From Lentzea sp. NBRC 102530 (GTDB taxonomy: Bacteria > Actinomycetota > Actinomycetes > Mycobacteriales > Pseudonocardiaceae), in assembly GCF_030269365.1 (NCBI RefSeq), contig NZ_BSTF01000016.1, positions 142,733 to 206,732 of the forward strand: DNA of 64,000 nt. The letters run 5' to 3'. Shown one piece after another: positions 43,264-51,497 of this stretch. The position numbers and the translations under genes were made by a program. The notes under the pieces are model-generated. The model worked only from the letters and a program-made list of their open reading frames with translations, made no database searches and was not told the DNA's origin. How positions within the stretch are numbered: the first letter of the stretch is position 1; each line of letters opens with the position of its first letter.

Positions 43264-43637
43264 GCCTCGAAGGGCTGGACGACGTGCCGTGGCACTCGAT
43301 CGACCACGCCTACGGGCCCGCGCTGGACACGCCGGGGCACCTGAGGGCGTTGCTGTCGGACGATCCCGAGGTGGTCGAGCAGGCCATCCGGGACCTGGAC
43401 GAGACCGTGCACGAGGAGGGCGGATTCGTGTGCCCGGCCGCCACCGCGATGCTGCCGTTCGTGGTGGAGGTGCTGCCGCGGCTGCGGGAGGACCACCGGG
43501 CCGCACTGGCGGACCTGCTCCGGCGGATCGCGGAGTGGGGCGACGCCGAGCAGGTCGATCCCGGCTGGGCGGCGGCGTGGGCCAGGGCGGAGCCGTGCTG
43601 GAAAAGATCATCTGAGCAGGGAGAAAGCCCTGCCTGA
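43260..43637 (+). CDS. Small HEAT-like protein coupled to the preceding gene
   Basis: The product is 125 residues; ATG overlaps the previous stop (ATGA). The sequence VPWHSIDHAYGPALDTPGHLRALLSDD followed by CPAATAMLPFVVEVLPRL resembles the first helices of the larger neighbour. Function is unknown. A GCAGGG/CCCTGC hairpin (43616-43633) covers its last codons. Confidence 0.72.
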   Translation: MSLEGLDDVPWHSIDHAYGPALDTPGHLRALLSDDPEVVEQAIRDLDETVHEEGGFVCPAATAMLPFVVEVLPRLREDHRAALADLLRRIAEWGDAEQVDPGWAAAWARAEPCWKRSSEQGESPA

Positions 43638-43703
43638 AAATCTGTCGGTGGCTCCGGCTAGCCTTGACGGCAAGGTTTACTTCGTCTACAAGGAGCCACC
43701 ACC

Positions 43704-45503
43704 GTGTTGCGCACGCACGAGGCCGGATCACTCCGGGCCGAGCACGCCGGGCAGTCCGTCACCCTCACCGGGTGGGTCGCTCGCCGGCGGGATCACGGCG
43801 GTGTCATCTTCATCGACCTGAGGGACGCGAGCGGCGTCGCGCAGGTCGTCTTCCGCGAGGGCGAGATGGCGGAGCGCGCGCACCGGCTGCGCAGCGAGTA
43901 CGTCGTCAAGGTCACCGGCGAGGTGAGCGCGCGGCCCGAGGGCAGCGAGAACCCCGAGCTGCCGACGGGCGCCATCGAGGTCTACGTGAGCGAGCTCGAG
44001 GTCCTCAACGAGGCCGCGCCGCTGCCGTTCCAGGTCGAGAGCGAGGTCGAGCCGGGCGAGGAGGCGCGGCTCAAGCACCGCTACCTCGACCTGCGCCGCG
44101 CCGCGCCGGCCAAGGCCATCCGGCTGCGGTCCGAGGTCAGCCGCATCGCCCGCGAGGTGCTGCACTCCGAGAAGTTCGTCGAGATCGAGACGCCGACCCT
44201 GACCCGGTCGACGCCCGAGGGCGCGCGTGACTTCCTGGTGCCCGCGCGGCTGCGTCCGGGTTCCTGGTACGCGCTGCCGCAGTCGCCGCAGCTGTTCAAG
44301 CAGCTGCTGATGGTCGGTGGCCTGGAGCGCTACTACCAGATCGCGCGCTGCTACCGCGACGAGGACTTCCGCGCCGACCGCCAGCCGGAGTTCACCCAGC
44401 TCGACATCGAGATGAGCTTCGTCGAGCAGGACGACGTGATCGGCCTGACCGAGAAGCTGCTGGCCGCGATCTGGAAGGAGACCAAGGGCGTCGAGCTGCC
44501 GCTGCCGTTCCGCCGGATCTCCTACGCCGACGCGATGGCCAAGTACGGCTCGGACAAGCCGGACCTGCGCTTCGAGCTGGAGCTCACCGAGCTCACCGAG
44601 TACTTCAAGGACACGACGTTCCGCGTGTTCCAGGCGCCGTACGTCGGTGCCGTGGTCATGCCGGGCGGTGCCTCGCAGCCGCGCCGCACGCTCGACGCGT
44701 GGCAGGAGTTCGCGAAGCAGCGCGGCCACAAGGGCCTCGCGTACGTGCTGGTCGGTGAGGACGGCACGCTGGGCGGCCCGGTCGCGAAGAACCTGACCGA
44801 CGCCGAGCGCGACGGTCTCGCGAAGGCCACCGGCGCCAACCCCGGCGACTGCATCTTCTTCGGCGCGGGCGACCCGCGGGACGCGCGCGCCCTGCTCGGT
44901 GCCGCGCGCGTCGAGATCGCGCACCGCGTCGGCCTGGTCGACGAGAACGCGTGGGCGTTCGCGTGGGTCGTCGACTTCCCGATGTTCGAGTCGGTCGACA
45001 AGCTCGAGGCCGGTGACGTCGCGGTCGGCGGCAGCAACTGGACGGCGCTGCACCACGCGTTCACCTCGCCGACCCCGGAGTGGATCGACAGCTTCGAGGA
45101 GAACCCGGGCGAGGCGCTGGCCTACGCCTACGACGTGATCCTCAACGGCAACGAGCTCGGCGGTGGCTCCATCCGTATCCACCGCGCCGACGTGCAGCAG
45201 CGCGCGTTCAACGTCATGGGCATCGGCGCCGAGGAGGCGCAGGAGAAGTTCGGCTTCCTGCTCGACGCGTTCAAGTACGGCGCCCCGCCCCACGGCGGCA
45301 TCGCGCTCGGCTGGGACCGCCTCTGCATGCTGCTCGCGGGCGCGGACTCGATCCGCGAGGTCATCGCGTTCCCGAAGTCGGGTGGCGGCTACGACCCGCT
45401 GACGGCGGCGCCGGCGCCCATCACGGCGCTCCAGCGCAAGGAGGCCGGAGTGGACGCGAAGCCCCAGGAGAAGGCCGCCGACAAGGCAGCCGAGAAGGCC
45501 TGA
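43704..45503 (+). CDS. aspS: Aspartate-tRNA ligase
   Basis: Class II synthetase charging tRNA-Asp, possibly also tRNA-Asn if the strain uses the amidotransferase route. The product is 599 residues; GTG follows AAGGAG. It has the N-terminal OB-fold anticodon domain (VTLTGWVARRRDHGGVIFIDLRD), motif 2 (YYQIARCYRDEDFRADRQPEFTQLDIEMSF in two parts), the bacterial GAD insertion and motif 3 (PHGGIALGWDRLCMLLAG). An Ala/Lys-rich tail ends it. Confidence 0.97.
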   Translation: MLRTHEAGSLRAEHAGQSVTLTGWVARRRDHGGVIFIDLRDASGVAQVVFREGEMAERAHRLRSEYVVKVTGEVSARPEGSENPELPTGAIEVYVSELEVLNEAAPLPFQVESEVEPGEEARLKHRYLDLRRAAPAKAIRLRSEVSRIAREVLHSEKFVEIETPTLTRSTPEGARDFLVPARLRPGSWYALPQSPQLFKQLLMVGGLERYYQIARCYRDEDFRADRQPEFTQLDIEMSFVEQDDVIGLTEKLLAAIWKETKGVELPLPFRRISYADAMAKYGSDKPDLRFELELTELTEYFKDTTFRVFQAPYVGAVVMPGGASQPRRTLDAWQEFAKQRGHKGLAYVLVGEDGTLGGPVAKNLTDAERDGLAKATGANPGDCIFFGAGDPRDARALLGAARVEIAHRVGLVDENAWAFAWVVDFPMFESVDKLEAGDVAVGGSNWTALHHAFTSPTPEWIDSFEENPGEALAYAYDVILNGNELGGGSIRIHRADVQQRAFNVMGIGAEEAQEKFGFLLDAFKYGAPPHGGIALGWDRLCMLLAGADSIREVIAFPKSGGGYDPLTAAPAPITALQRKEAGVDAKPQEKAADKAAEKA

Positions 45504-45566
45504 CGATCTTTGGTGGCGTGGCCCGGAACGTTGCCGGGTGGATTCGCGGTCAGACGGGTGGATCGT

Positions 45567-45619
45567 GGTGCCGCCCCCGCGTCCTCGTACTGGTGGTACG
45601 GGGACGTGGGGGCGGTGCC
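45567..45619 (+). terminator. Very long hairpin downstream of aspS
   Basis: Arms 45567-45590 and 45596-45619 form a 24-bp stem with four G-U pairs around loop TGGTG. The G-U pairs make it stable as RNA from the plus strand only. No T tract follows, so it may be a stability or processing structure rather than a standard terminator. Confidence 0.65.
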
Positions 45620-45675
45620 GCGAGGCGCCCTGCTGAGCGTGAATGCGCCCGTCCACGTTCCGGGTCACGTCATCT

Positions 45676-45711
45676 ACGCGGGGAGGCAACCCTCGGGGCG
45701 CCTCCCCGCGT
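45676..45711. terminator. Second hairpin downstream of aspS
   Basis: CGCGGGGAGGC (45677-45687) pairs with GCCTCCCCGCG (45700-45710), flanked by an A-T pair, around a 12-base loop. There is no clear T tract. Confidence 0.6.
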
Positions 45712-45949
45712 CTCAGAACATGAGACCGGTTCGCCCGATCGAGCAGCTACTTGATCGGTATTGACGTGTGCGCGTCGATCGAGCGCCTTGATCGGTGCGT
45801 AGTGGGCAACGGAAGGTGTTTTCACACGTCCACACGTCGTAGGGGGATTCGGGAACAGCGCGAGCCGTTACCAACGAGTGGTGGTGGTCGCGGCCTGGCC
45901 CGATTAGCGTCGGTCCGGCTCACGGACATGGGGAGTAGGGTCGGAGGGG

Positions 45950-47125
45950 ATGAGCGTGGAGATCACCGCGGGCCCTCCCGACACGACTTCACCAGAGATC
46001 TTGGACGCTGTCGGGGCGGCTGAGCGGGTACTGACCAGGCGACTGGGCGCACAGGTGCGCCTCGCGGACCCCGAGGCTCTCGGGGGTACCGGTCGTTCCG
46101 TCGTGATTCGGGTGAGAGTGGCCTCGTCGCCGTTCTCCATGCCGCGCACGCTCGTCGTGAAGCGGTATCCGGAGGCGAGCGGCGACCGCGATCCGTGGGC
46201 GCACGAGGCCGTCAGCCACCAGCTGCTGACGGCGTTGCCGGCCGAGGAACGCGCCACCCCCGAACTCTTCGCGCACGACGCGGGCACCCGCCTGGTCGTG
46301 CTGGAGGACCTCGGGCGAGCGCCCCGGTTGTCGGAGAAGCTGCACGCCAAGGACGCGCGGGCCGCCGAACGAGGGCTGCTGTCGTGGGCGCACGCGATGG
46401 GCCGGCTGCACGCCACGACGGCGGGCAGGGACGCGGACTTCGACGCGTTGATGCGCCGGGCCGGTGCGCAGTGCTGCCAGGACCCGATCGCCGTCGACGT
46501 GCACGCGGCCATCGCGGGGTTGCCGGGGCTGCTGGAGACCACGCTCGGGGTCGCCACGTCGACGCAGGCCGTCGAGTTCGCGGCCGGTGCGGCGCGGGCG
46601 TTCAGCACGTCGCGGCGGCGCGCGTTCAGCCCGTCGACGTCGTGCCCGGACAACCACCTCGTCACCTCGCGCGGGGTGCGGTTCGTCGACTTCGAGGGCG
46701 GGTGCGTCCGCGACATCGTGTTCGACGCCGCCGCCCTGCGGGTGCCGTTCCCGTCCTGCTGGTGCGGGTGGGGGCTGCCGCCCGGCATGTCCGAGGCCAT
46801 GGTCGCCGCCTGGCGGGCCGAGGTCGGGTCGGTGTGGCCCGAGATGGACGACGACGCGATCCTCTTACCCCGGCTGCTGGAGGCCCAGCTGCTGTGGGTG
46901 TGGCTCGCGACGTGGCGCGCCTTGTCGAAGCCCATGCCGGAACCGGACGCCGGTGCCCCGCCGCGCAGTGTGGTGCTCGCCGGCCGCTGGCTGAGGTTGC
47001 GGTCGGACGCGCTGATCCTCGGTGAGAAGACGGTCGCGTCGCACGCCGACGCGGTGATCGGGGCGCTGGCCGACCGGTACGGCCCCGAGGTGCTCGAACT
47101 CCCGCTTTACCCAGCATTTCGCTGA
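45950..47125 (+). CDS. Aminoglycoside phosphotransferase-like protein, catalytic Asp apparently missing
   Basis: The product is 391 residues; ATG follows GGAGGGG. Kinase-like features are LVVKRYPEASGDRDPWAHEAVSHQLL, ATPELFAHDAGTRLVVLEDLG, AHAMGRLHATTAG and RFVDFEGGCVRDIVFDAA. The Asn of CPDN and the metal Asp in VDFEGG remain. The HGD/PGD catalytic Asp position reads PSTSCPDN, with Thr where Asp is expected. It may be a non-catalytic member or use another base. Substrate is unknown; it often neighbours aspS in relatives (from memory). Confidence 0.8.
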   Translation: MSVEITAGPPDTTSPEILDAVGAAERVLTRRLGAQVRLADPEALGGTGRSVVIRVRVASSPFSMPRTLVVKRYPEASGDRDPWAHEAVSHQLLTALPAEERATPELFAHDAGTRLVVLEDLGRAPRLSEKLHAKDARAAERGLLSWAHAMGRLHATTAGRDADFDALMRRAGAQCCQDPIAVDVHAAIAGLPGLLETTLGVATSTQAVEFAAGAARAFSTSRRRAFSPSTSCPDNHLVTSRGVRFVDFEGGCVRDIVFDAAALRVPFPSCWCGWGLPPGMSEAMVAAWRAEVGSVWPEMDDDAILLPRLLEAQLLWVWLATWRALSKPMPEPDAGAPPRSVVLAGRWLRLRSDALILGEKTVASHADAVIGALADRYGPEVLELPLYPAFR

Positions 47126-47178
47126 ACCGTTCCCGCACGGTCATTCCCGGATCACCGGGCCAGCCGAAGCTGTTTCGC

Positions 47179-47955
47179 GTGCTGGTGTTACTCGGTGACT
47201 CGACAGCGGTCGGGATCGGCGACCTCGTGCCCGGCGGCTGGCGCGGCTTCGGCCCGATCCTCTCGTCCGCTTGCACGGACAACGGCTACCGCAACTACGC
47301 CGTCTCCGGTGCCCGGCTGGCCGACGTCAGGCGCACCCAGCTGCCGCAGGCGTTGCGGGACGAGCCCACCGCCGCCGTCGTCATCGCCGGCGTCAACGAC
47401 ACGCTCCGGTCCGACTTCTCGGTGCGGCGGATGCACGAGGACCTCGACCACGTCTGCCGCGAGCTGACCGCCGCCGGGGTCTCGGTGGTCACCGTGCGGT
47501 TCCACGACCAGGGCCGCGTGTTCAAGTTGCCCGGCCGGCTGCGGCGGGTGCTCAAGGACCGCATCGACGAGTACAACCGCGTGGTCGACGTCGTCGTGGC
47601 ACGACACGGGGTCCGGTGCGTCGACCTGCACACGATGCCCGGCGCGTACGAGCTGGAGACGTGGGCGGTCGACCGGCTGCACCCGTCCGAACGCGGGCAC
47701 CGGATGCTCGCGCGGGCGTTCGCGGCGGAACTGCGGGCGGCCGGGCACGAGTTCGGCGAGGTCAGCCTGGAGTGCTCGGGCGGGCGCGAACTGACGGTGT
47801 GGCACCACCTCGCGTGGCTGGTGCTCAAGGGCGTGCCGTGGCTGTTCAAGCGCGGCGCCGACCTGGTGCCGTTGCTGTGGGCGGATCAGGAACCCGCCGA
47901 GGTGTTCGTGCCGGTGTCGGCGGAGGTCCTCCCCGCCGACACCGGCCGCCTCTGA
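47179..47955 (+). CDS. SGNH/GDSL hydrolase
   Basis: The product is 258 residues from GTG 47179. It shows block I VLLGDSTAVGIGD (nucleophile Ser), a Gly in SGARL, block III VVIAGVNDT (Asn) and block V VDRLHPSERGHRML (Asp and His). The C-terminal 60 residues (VWHHLAWLVLKGVPWLFKRGADLVPLLW) form an extra hydrophobic helix pair of unknown role. No signal peptide is seen, so it is probably intracellular or peripheral. Confidence 0.9.
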   Translation: MLVLLGDSTAVGIGDLVPGGWRGFGPILSSACTDNGYRNYAVSGARLADVRRTQLPQALRDEPTAAVVIAGVNDTLRSDFSVRRMHEDLDHVCRELTAAGVSVVTVRFHDQGRVFKLPGRLRRVLKDRIDEYNRVVDVVVARHGVRCVDLHTMPGAYELETWAVDRLHPSERGHRMLARAFAAELRAAGHEFGEVSLECSGGRELTVWHHLAWLVLKGVPWLFKRGADLVPLLWADQEPAEVFVPVSAEVLPADTGRL

Positions 47956-47958
47956 CGG

Positions 47959-49761
47959 TCAGCCCGTCAGGTCGTAGAGCGTCTGGCCGCCGACCGTGGT
48001 GGCGGTGAAGTTCGCGGCGACCCACTCGCCGATCTCGTTGCCGCCACCGGGACCTCCACCCCGTCCACCTTCGACGTAGTAGCGCACCTTGCCGTCGGCG
48101 ACGAGCTGTTGGAACTCCTCCAACGTCGGGGCGGGGTCGCTGCCGTTCCAGCCGCCGATCGCGATCACCGGACGGCCGGACGCCAGCTGGAGTCCCGCCG
48201 CGCTCTGGGCTCCGGTGGTGGCCGCGGCCCACTCGGTGTCCGTGGTCTTGAGCAGCTGCACGACCTCCGCGGACGAGGTGCCCCCACGCATGCCGCCGCC
48301 CTGCTGGGAACGCGGGCCGGACAACGGGATCGAGCCGCTGTGCGTCGTCGCGGCGGTGGCGACCGCGTACCCGGACGTGCCGAGCAACGCGGCCACGACG
48401 AGCACTCCGGCCACCCAGCGGCGGTCGAGACCGAACACCAGGGCCAGCACGGCGAGCGCGGTGACGGCCAGCAGCAGCCAGCGCAGCCACGGCGCCCAGT
48501 CCGGGGTGCGGTCGAGCAGGATGTAGCCCCACACGCCGGTCACCGCGACCATCGCCGTCAACGCCGTGCGCGCCGGGAAGTGCGCCCTGCCCCGCCAGAG
48601 CTCGCGACCGGAGATGGCGACCAGAGCGGCGATCGCGGGAGCCAGCGCCACCGTGTAGTAGGGGTGGGTGATGCCGCTCATGAAGCTGAACACCGCGCCG
48701 CTCACCAGCAGCCAGCCGCCCCACAGCACCAGCGCCGCACGGGTGCGGTCGGTGCGTGGTGCCCGGCGCAGGAACCACAGTCCGGCGACCAGGCCGATCA
48801 GCGCGGCGGGCAGCAGCCAGGAGATCTCCGGGCCCATGCTGGCGCCGAACAACCGGCCGATGCCCGTCTCACCGCCGAAGCCGATGTTGCCGTTGCCGCC
48901 CATCCCGCCGCCCCCTCCGCCACCGGAGTTGCCGAAGATGCGGCCGAGGCCGTTGTAGCCGATGGCCAGTTCCCACAACGAGTTGTCGGTCGAGCCGCCG
49001 ATGTACGGACGGCTGCCGGCGGGCCAGAGGTCGACCAGCGCGATGAACCAGCCCGCCGAGACGACCACCGCGAGACCGGCGCCGAGCAGGTGCAGCAGGC
49101 GCTTCCACGGCGAGGTGGGCGCGGCGACCAGGTACGCCAGCGCGAGGGCGGGCAGCACCAGGAACGCCTGCAACATCTTGGTGAGGAACGCGAAGCCGAT
49201 CGCGGTGCCGGCCAGCGCCAGCCACAGCGGGCTCGCCTTCTCCAGCGCGCGGACCGTGCAGTAGGCGGCCGCGACCATCAGCAACACCAGCAGGGCGTCC
49301 GGCAGGTTGAAGCGGAACATCAACGCCGCCACCGGAGTCAGCGCGAAGGCGGCGCCCGCGAACAGGGCCGCGAGCGGGCCGGAGGTGCGTTTCACCGTCG
49401 CGTGGAGGAGCGCGACGGCCGCAACACCCTCGAACGCCTGGGGGGCTAGCACGGTCCAGCTGGAGAAGCCGAACACCTTCGCGAACAGACCGCTCACCCA
49501 CAGGAACGCGGGCGGCTTGTCGACGGTGATCGTGTTGCCGGGGTCGAGCGAGCCGAACAGCAGCGCCTTCCAGCTCTGCGACGCCGCCTGCGTCGCCGCC
49601 GCGTAGAACTCGTTGCCGTAGCCGGAGGCGGTCAGGTTCCACAGGTACAGCACGGCCGTTCCGGCCAGCAACGCGAAGAAGGCCAGGCGGTGCACCGGTT
49701 TCGGGTCGCGCTCCGGGGCGGGCGGCGCCGCGGCGGGCGCGGGGGTGAGGGTGGCGGTCAT
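47959..49761 (-). CDS. GT39-type membrane glycosyltransferase (second of pair)
   Basis: The product is 600 residues; ATG overlaps the upstream gene's stop (ATGA). The C-type membrane transferase pattern includes YGNEFYAAATQAASQSWKALLFGSLDPGN, the conserved VDKPPAFLWVSGL, FRFNLPDALLVLLMV and HPYYTVALAPAIAAL. Donor sugars in this fold are polyprenyl-phosphate-linked. Gly-rich loops (GGGGGGGMGGNGN and GGRGGGPGGG) interrupt the outer domain. The C terminus is soluble (GGWNGSDPAPTLEEFQQLV). It is paired with the next gene behind a two-component system. Confidence 0.9.
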   Translation of the reverse strand: MTATLTPAPAAAPPAPERDPKPVHRLAFFALLAGTAVLYLWNLTASGYGNEFYAAATQAASQSWKALLFGSLDPGNTITVDKPPAFLWVSGLFAKVFGFSSWTVLAPQAFEGVAAVALLHATVKRTSGPLAALFAGAAFALTPVAALMFRFNLPDALLVLLMVAAAYCTVRALEKASPLWLALAGTAIGFAFLTKMLQAFLVLPALALAYLVAAPTSPWKRLLHLLGAGLAVVVSAGWFIALVDLWPAGSRPYIGGSTDNSLWELAIGYNGLGRIFGNSGGGGGGGMGGNGNIGFGGETGIGRLFGASMGPEISWLLPAALIGLVAGLWFLRRAPRTDRTRAALVLWGGWLLVSGAVFSFMSGITHPYYTVALAPAIAALVAISGRELWRGRAHFPARTALTAMVAVTGVWGYILLDRTPDWAPWLRWLLLAVTALAVLALVFGLDRRWVAGVLVVAALLGTSGYAVATAATTHSGSIPLSGPRSQQGGGMRGGTSSAEVVQLLKTTDTEWAAATTGAQSAAGLQLASGRPVIAIGGWNGSDPAPTLEEFQQLVADGKVRYYVEGGRGGGPGGGNEIGEWVAANFTATTVGGQTLYDLTG

Positions 49762-51479
49762 GACGCGTCCAGGTCGTAGAGGGTGGCACCGGCGACGGTG
49801 GTCGCGGTGTGGTTCTGGGCGACCCACTCGGCGATCTCGTGGGCGGCGTCGCTGCCGGTCTCGCCCTGCATCATCCGTCCGGCGCTGACGTAGAAGTGGA
49901 TCTGTCCACTTCGGACCATCTCCTGGAACTCGGCGAGGGTGGGGGCGGGATCGGTGCCGTTGAAGCCGCCGAGCGCCATGACCGGCTGCCCGGAGGCGAG
50001 CTGGAGGCCCGCGGCGTTGTTGGAGCCGATGGTGGCGGCGACCCATTTGTACTTGCTTGCGTTGTCCCGCAGGAGGTTCGTCACCTCGGCGTCCGGGGTG
50101 GTGGCGTCGAGCAGGCCGCCGCCCCTGCCGCCCATCCGGCCGTTCGACGGGCCTGCGACGGGCAACGCCCCGGTGTGCGGCGTGGTGACGGTGGCGAACG
50201 AGTAGGTGGTCGGGCCGAGCAGGGCGGCGATCAGGGCCACGGGGATGGCCCAGCGCAACGACAGCACCAGGCCTACGGCGGCGATCAGGCCCGTCATCAG
50301 CACGAGCAGCGCGACGGGCGTGGAGAAGCCGTTGACCAGGACGTAGCACTGCAGCGCGGAGAGAGCGACCGAACCGGAGAGCACTGCCGCCGCAACGGGT
50401 TCCGCACGTCGTTCCCAGAGTTCGGTGGCGGCGATACCGATGATCGCGGCGATCGCGGGGGCCAGTGCGACGGTGTAGTAGGAGTGGATGATGCCGTTCA
50501 TGAAGCTGAAGACGCCGGCGGTGACCACGAGCCAGCCACCCCACAGCGCGAGTGCCGTGCGGGCGCGGCCCCGAGTCAGCCACAGCCCGGCGACCAGCAG
50601 CACCACGGCGGCGGGCAGCAGCCACGCGATCTGAGTGCCCATCTCGGCGCCCAGCAGCCGGCTCCAGCCGGCCGTTCCCCAGCCCCGGCCACCGCCGACG
50701 CTGCCGACCTCGTCGCCGGTGAGGCGGCCGAACCCGTTGTAGCCCAGCGTCAGTTCGAGCACGCTGTTCGTCTGCGAGCCGCCGATGTACGGACGATCGG
50801 GCGTGAGCTCGACGGCCACGATCCACCAGCCGCCCGCCACGACCATCGCACCGAACGCGCCCGCGAGGTGCAGGAGCTTCCTGCCGACGGTCGTGGGGGC
50901 GGCGATCAGGTACGCCAGCGCGAACGCGGGCAGCACCAGGAACGCCTGCAGCATCTTGGTGAGGAACCCGAACCCGATCGCGACGCCGGCGAGCGCGAGC
51001 CACAGCGGACTGGCCTTCTCGGCCGCGCGGGTCACGCAGCAGGCGCCCGCGATCATCAGCAGCACCAGCAGCGCGTCGGGGTTGTTGAAGCGGAACATCA
51101 GCACGGCGACCGGGGTCAACGCGAGCACCGCGCCGGCGATCAGCGCGGCGGCGGGGGAGAACCAGCGGCGCACGGTCGAGTACAGCAGCCAGACGCTGCC
51201 GACGCCCATCAGCGCCTGCGGCACCAGGATGCTCCACGCGGTGACGCCGAACAGCCGGGCGGACAGGCCCATCACCCACAGCGAGGCGGGCGTCTTGTCG
51301 ACGGTGATCGCGTTCGAGGCGTCGGAGGAACCGAAGAACCACGCCTTCCAGCTCGTCGCACCGGCCTGCGCGGCGGCCGAGTAGTAGGCGTTGGCCCAGT
51401 CCGAGTCCCCCAGCCGCCACAGGTACAGCGCGCCGGTCGCGATCAGCAGGGCCGCCAGCGCCAGGCGTTCTCGTCTCAT
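49758..51479 (-). CDS. GT39-type membrane glycosyltransferase (first of pair)
   Basis: The product is 573 residues, closely parallel to its neighbour: ANAYYSAAAQAGATSWKAWFFGSSDASN, VDKTPASLWVMGL, FRFNNPDALLVLLMI, HSYYTVALAPAIAAI and the soluble tail FNGTDPAPTLAEFQEMV. The Gly-rich insert is shorter (GSVGGGRGWG). Tandem duplication followed by divergence is likely. The acceptor is unknown; a cell-wall polymer or exported protein is plausible. Confidence 0.9.
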   Translation of the reverse strand: MRRERLALAALLIATGALYLWRLGDSDWANAYYSAAAQAGATSWKAWFFGSSDASNAITVDKTPASLWVMGLSARLFGVTAWSILVPQALMGVGSVWLLYSTVRRWFSPAAALIAGAVLALTPVAVLMFRFNNPDALLVLLMIAGACCVTRAAEKASPLWLALAGVAIGFGFLTKMLQAFLVLPAFALAYLIAAPTTVGRKLLHLAGAFGAMVVAGGWWIVAVELTPDRPYIGGSQTNSVLELTLGYNGFGRLTGDEVGSVGGGRGWGTAGWSRLLGAEMGTQIAWLLPAAVVLLVAGLWLTRGRARTALALWGGWLVVTAGVFSFMNGIIHSYYTVALAPAIAAIIGIAATELWERRAEPVAAAVLSGSVALSALQCYVLVNGFSTPVALLVLMTGLIAAVGLVLSLRWAIPVALIAALLGPTTYSFATVTTPHTGALPVAGPSNGRMGGRGGGLLDATTPDAEVTNLLRDNASKYKWVAATIGSNNAAGLQLASGQPVMALGGFNGTDPAPTLAEFQEMVRSGQIHFYVSAGRMMQGETGSDAAHEIAEWVAQNHTATTVAGATLYDLDAS

Positions 51480-51497
51480 GGCGACGAGCCTCGCGGC

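Larger units (their letters stand above)
45504..45949. other. 446-bp structured spacer without a confident gene
   Basis: The spacer holds two strong hairpins (45567-45619 and 45676-45711). A diverged direct repeat is built on CGATCGAGC...CTTGATCGGT (about 45737-45760 and 45777-45797), each copy itself partly self-complementary. A short open frame at 45510-45764 crosses the hairpins and has no protein-like character. The distal part, ending GGAGGGG before ATG 45950, is the next gene's leader. Confidence 0.5.

Noticed and set aside
45510..45764. Short frame after aspS
   Set aside because: It crosses two strong hairpins and shows no domain or start signal.
47959..51420. One 3.4-kb frame that seems to fuse both glycosyltransferases
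   Set aside because: The upper half is a shadow frame of the other gene; the true starts are ATG 49761 and ATG 51479 in different frames.
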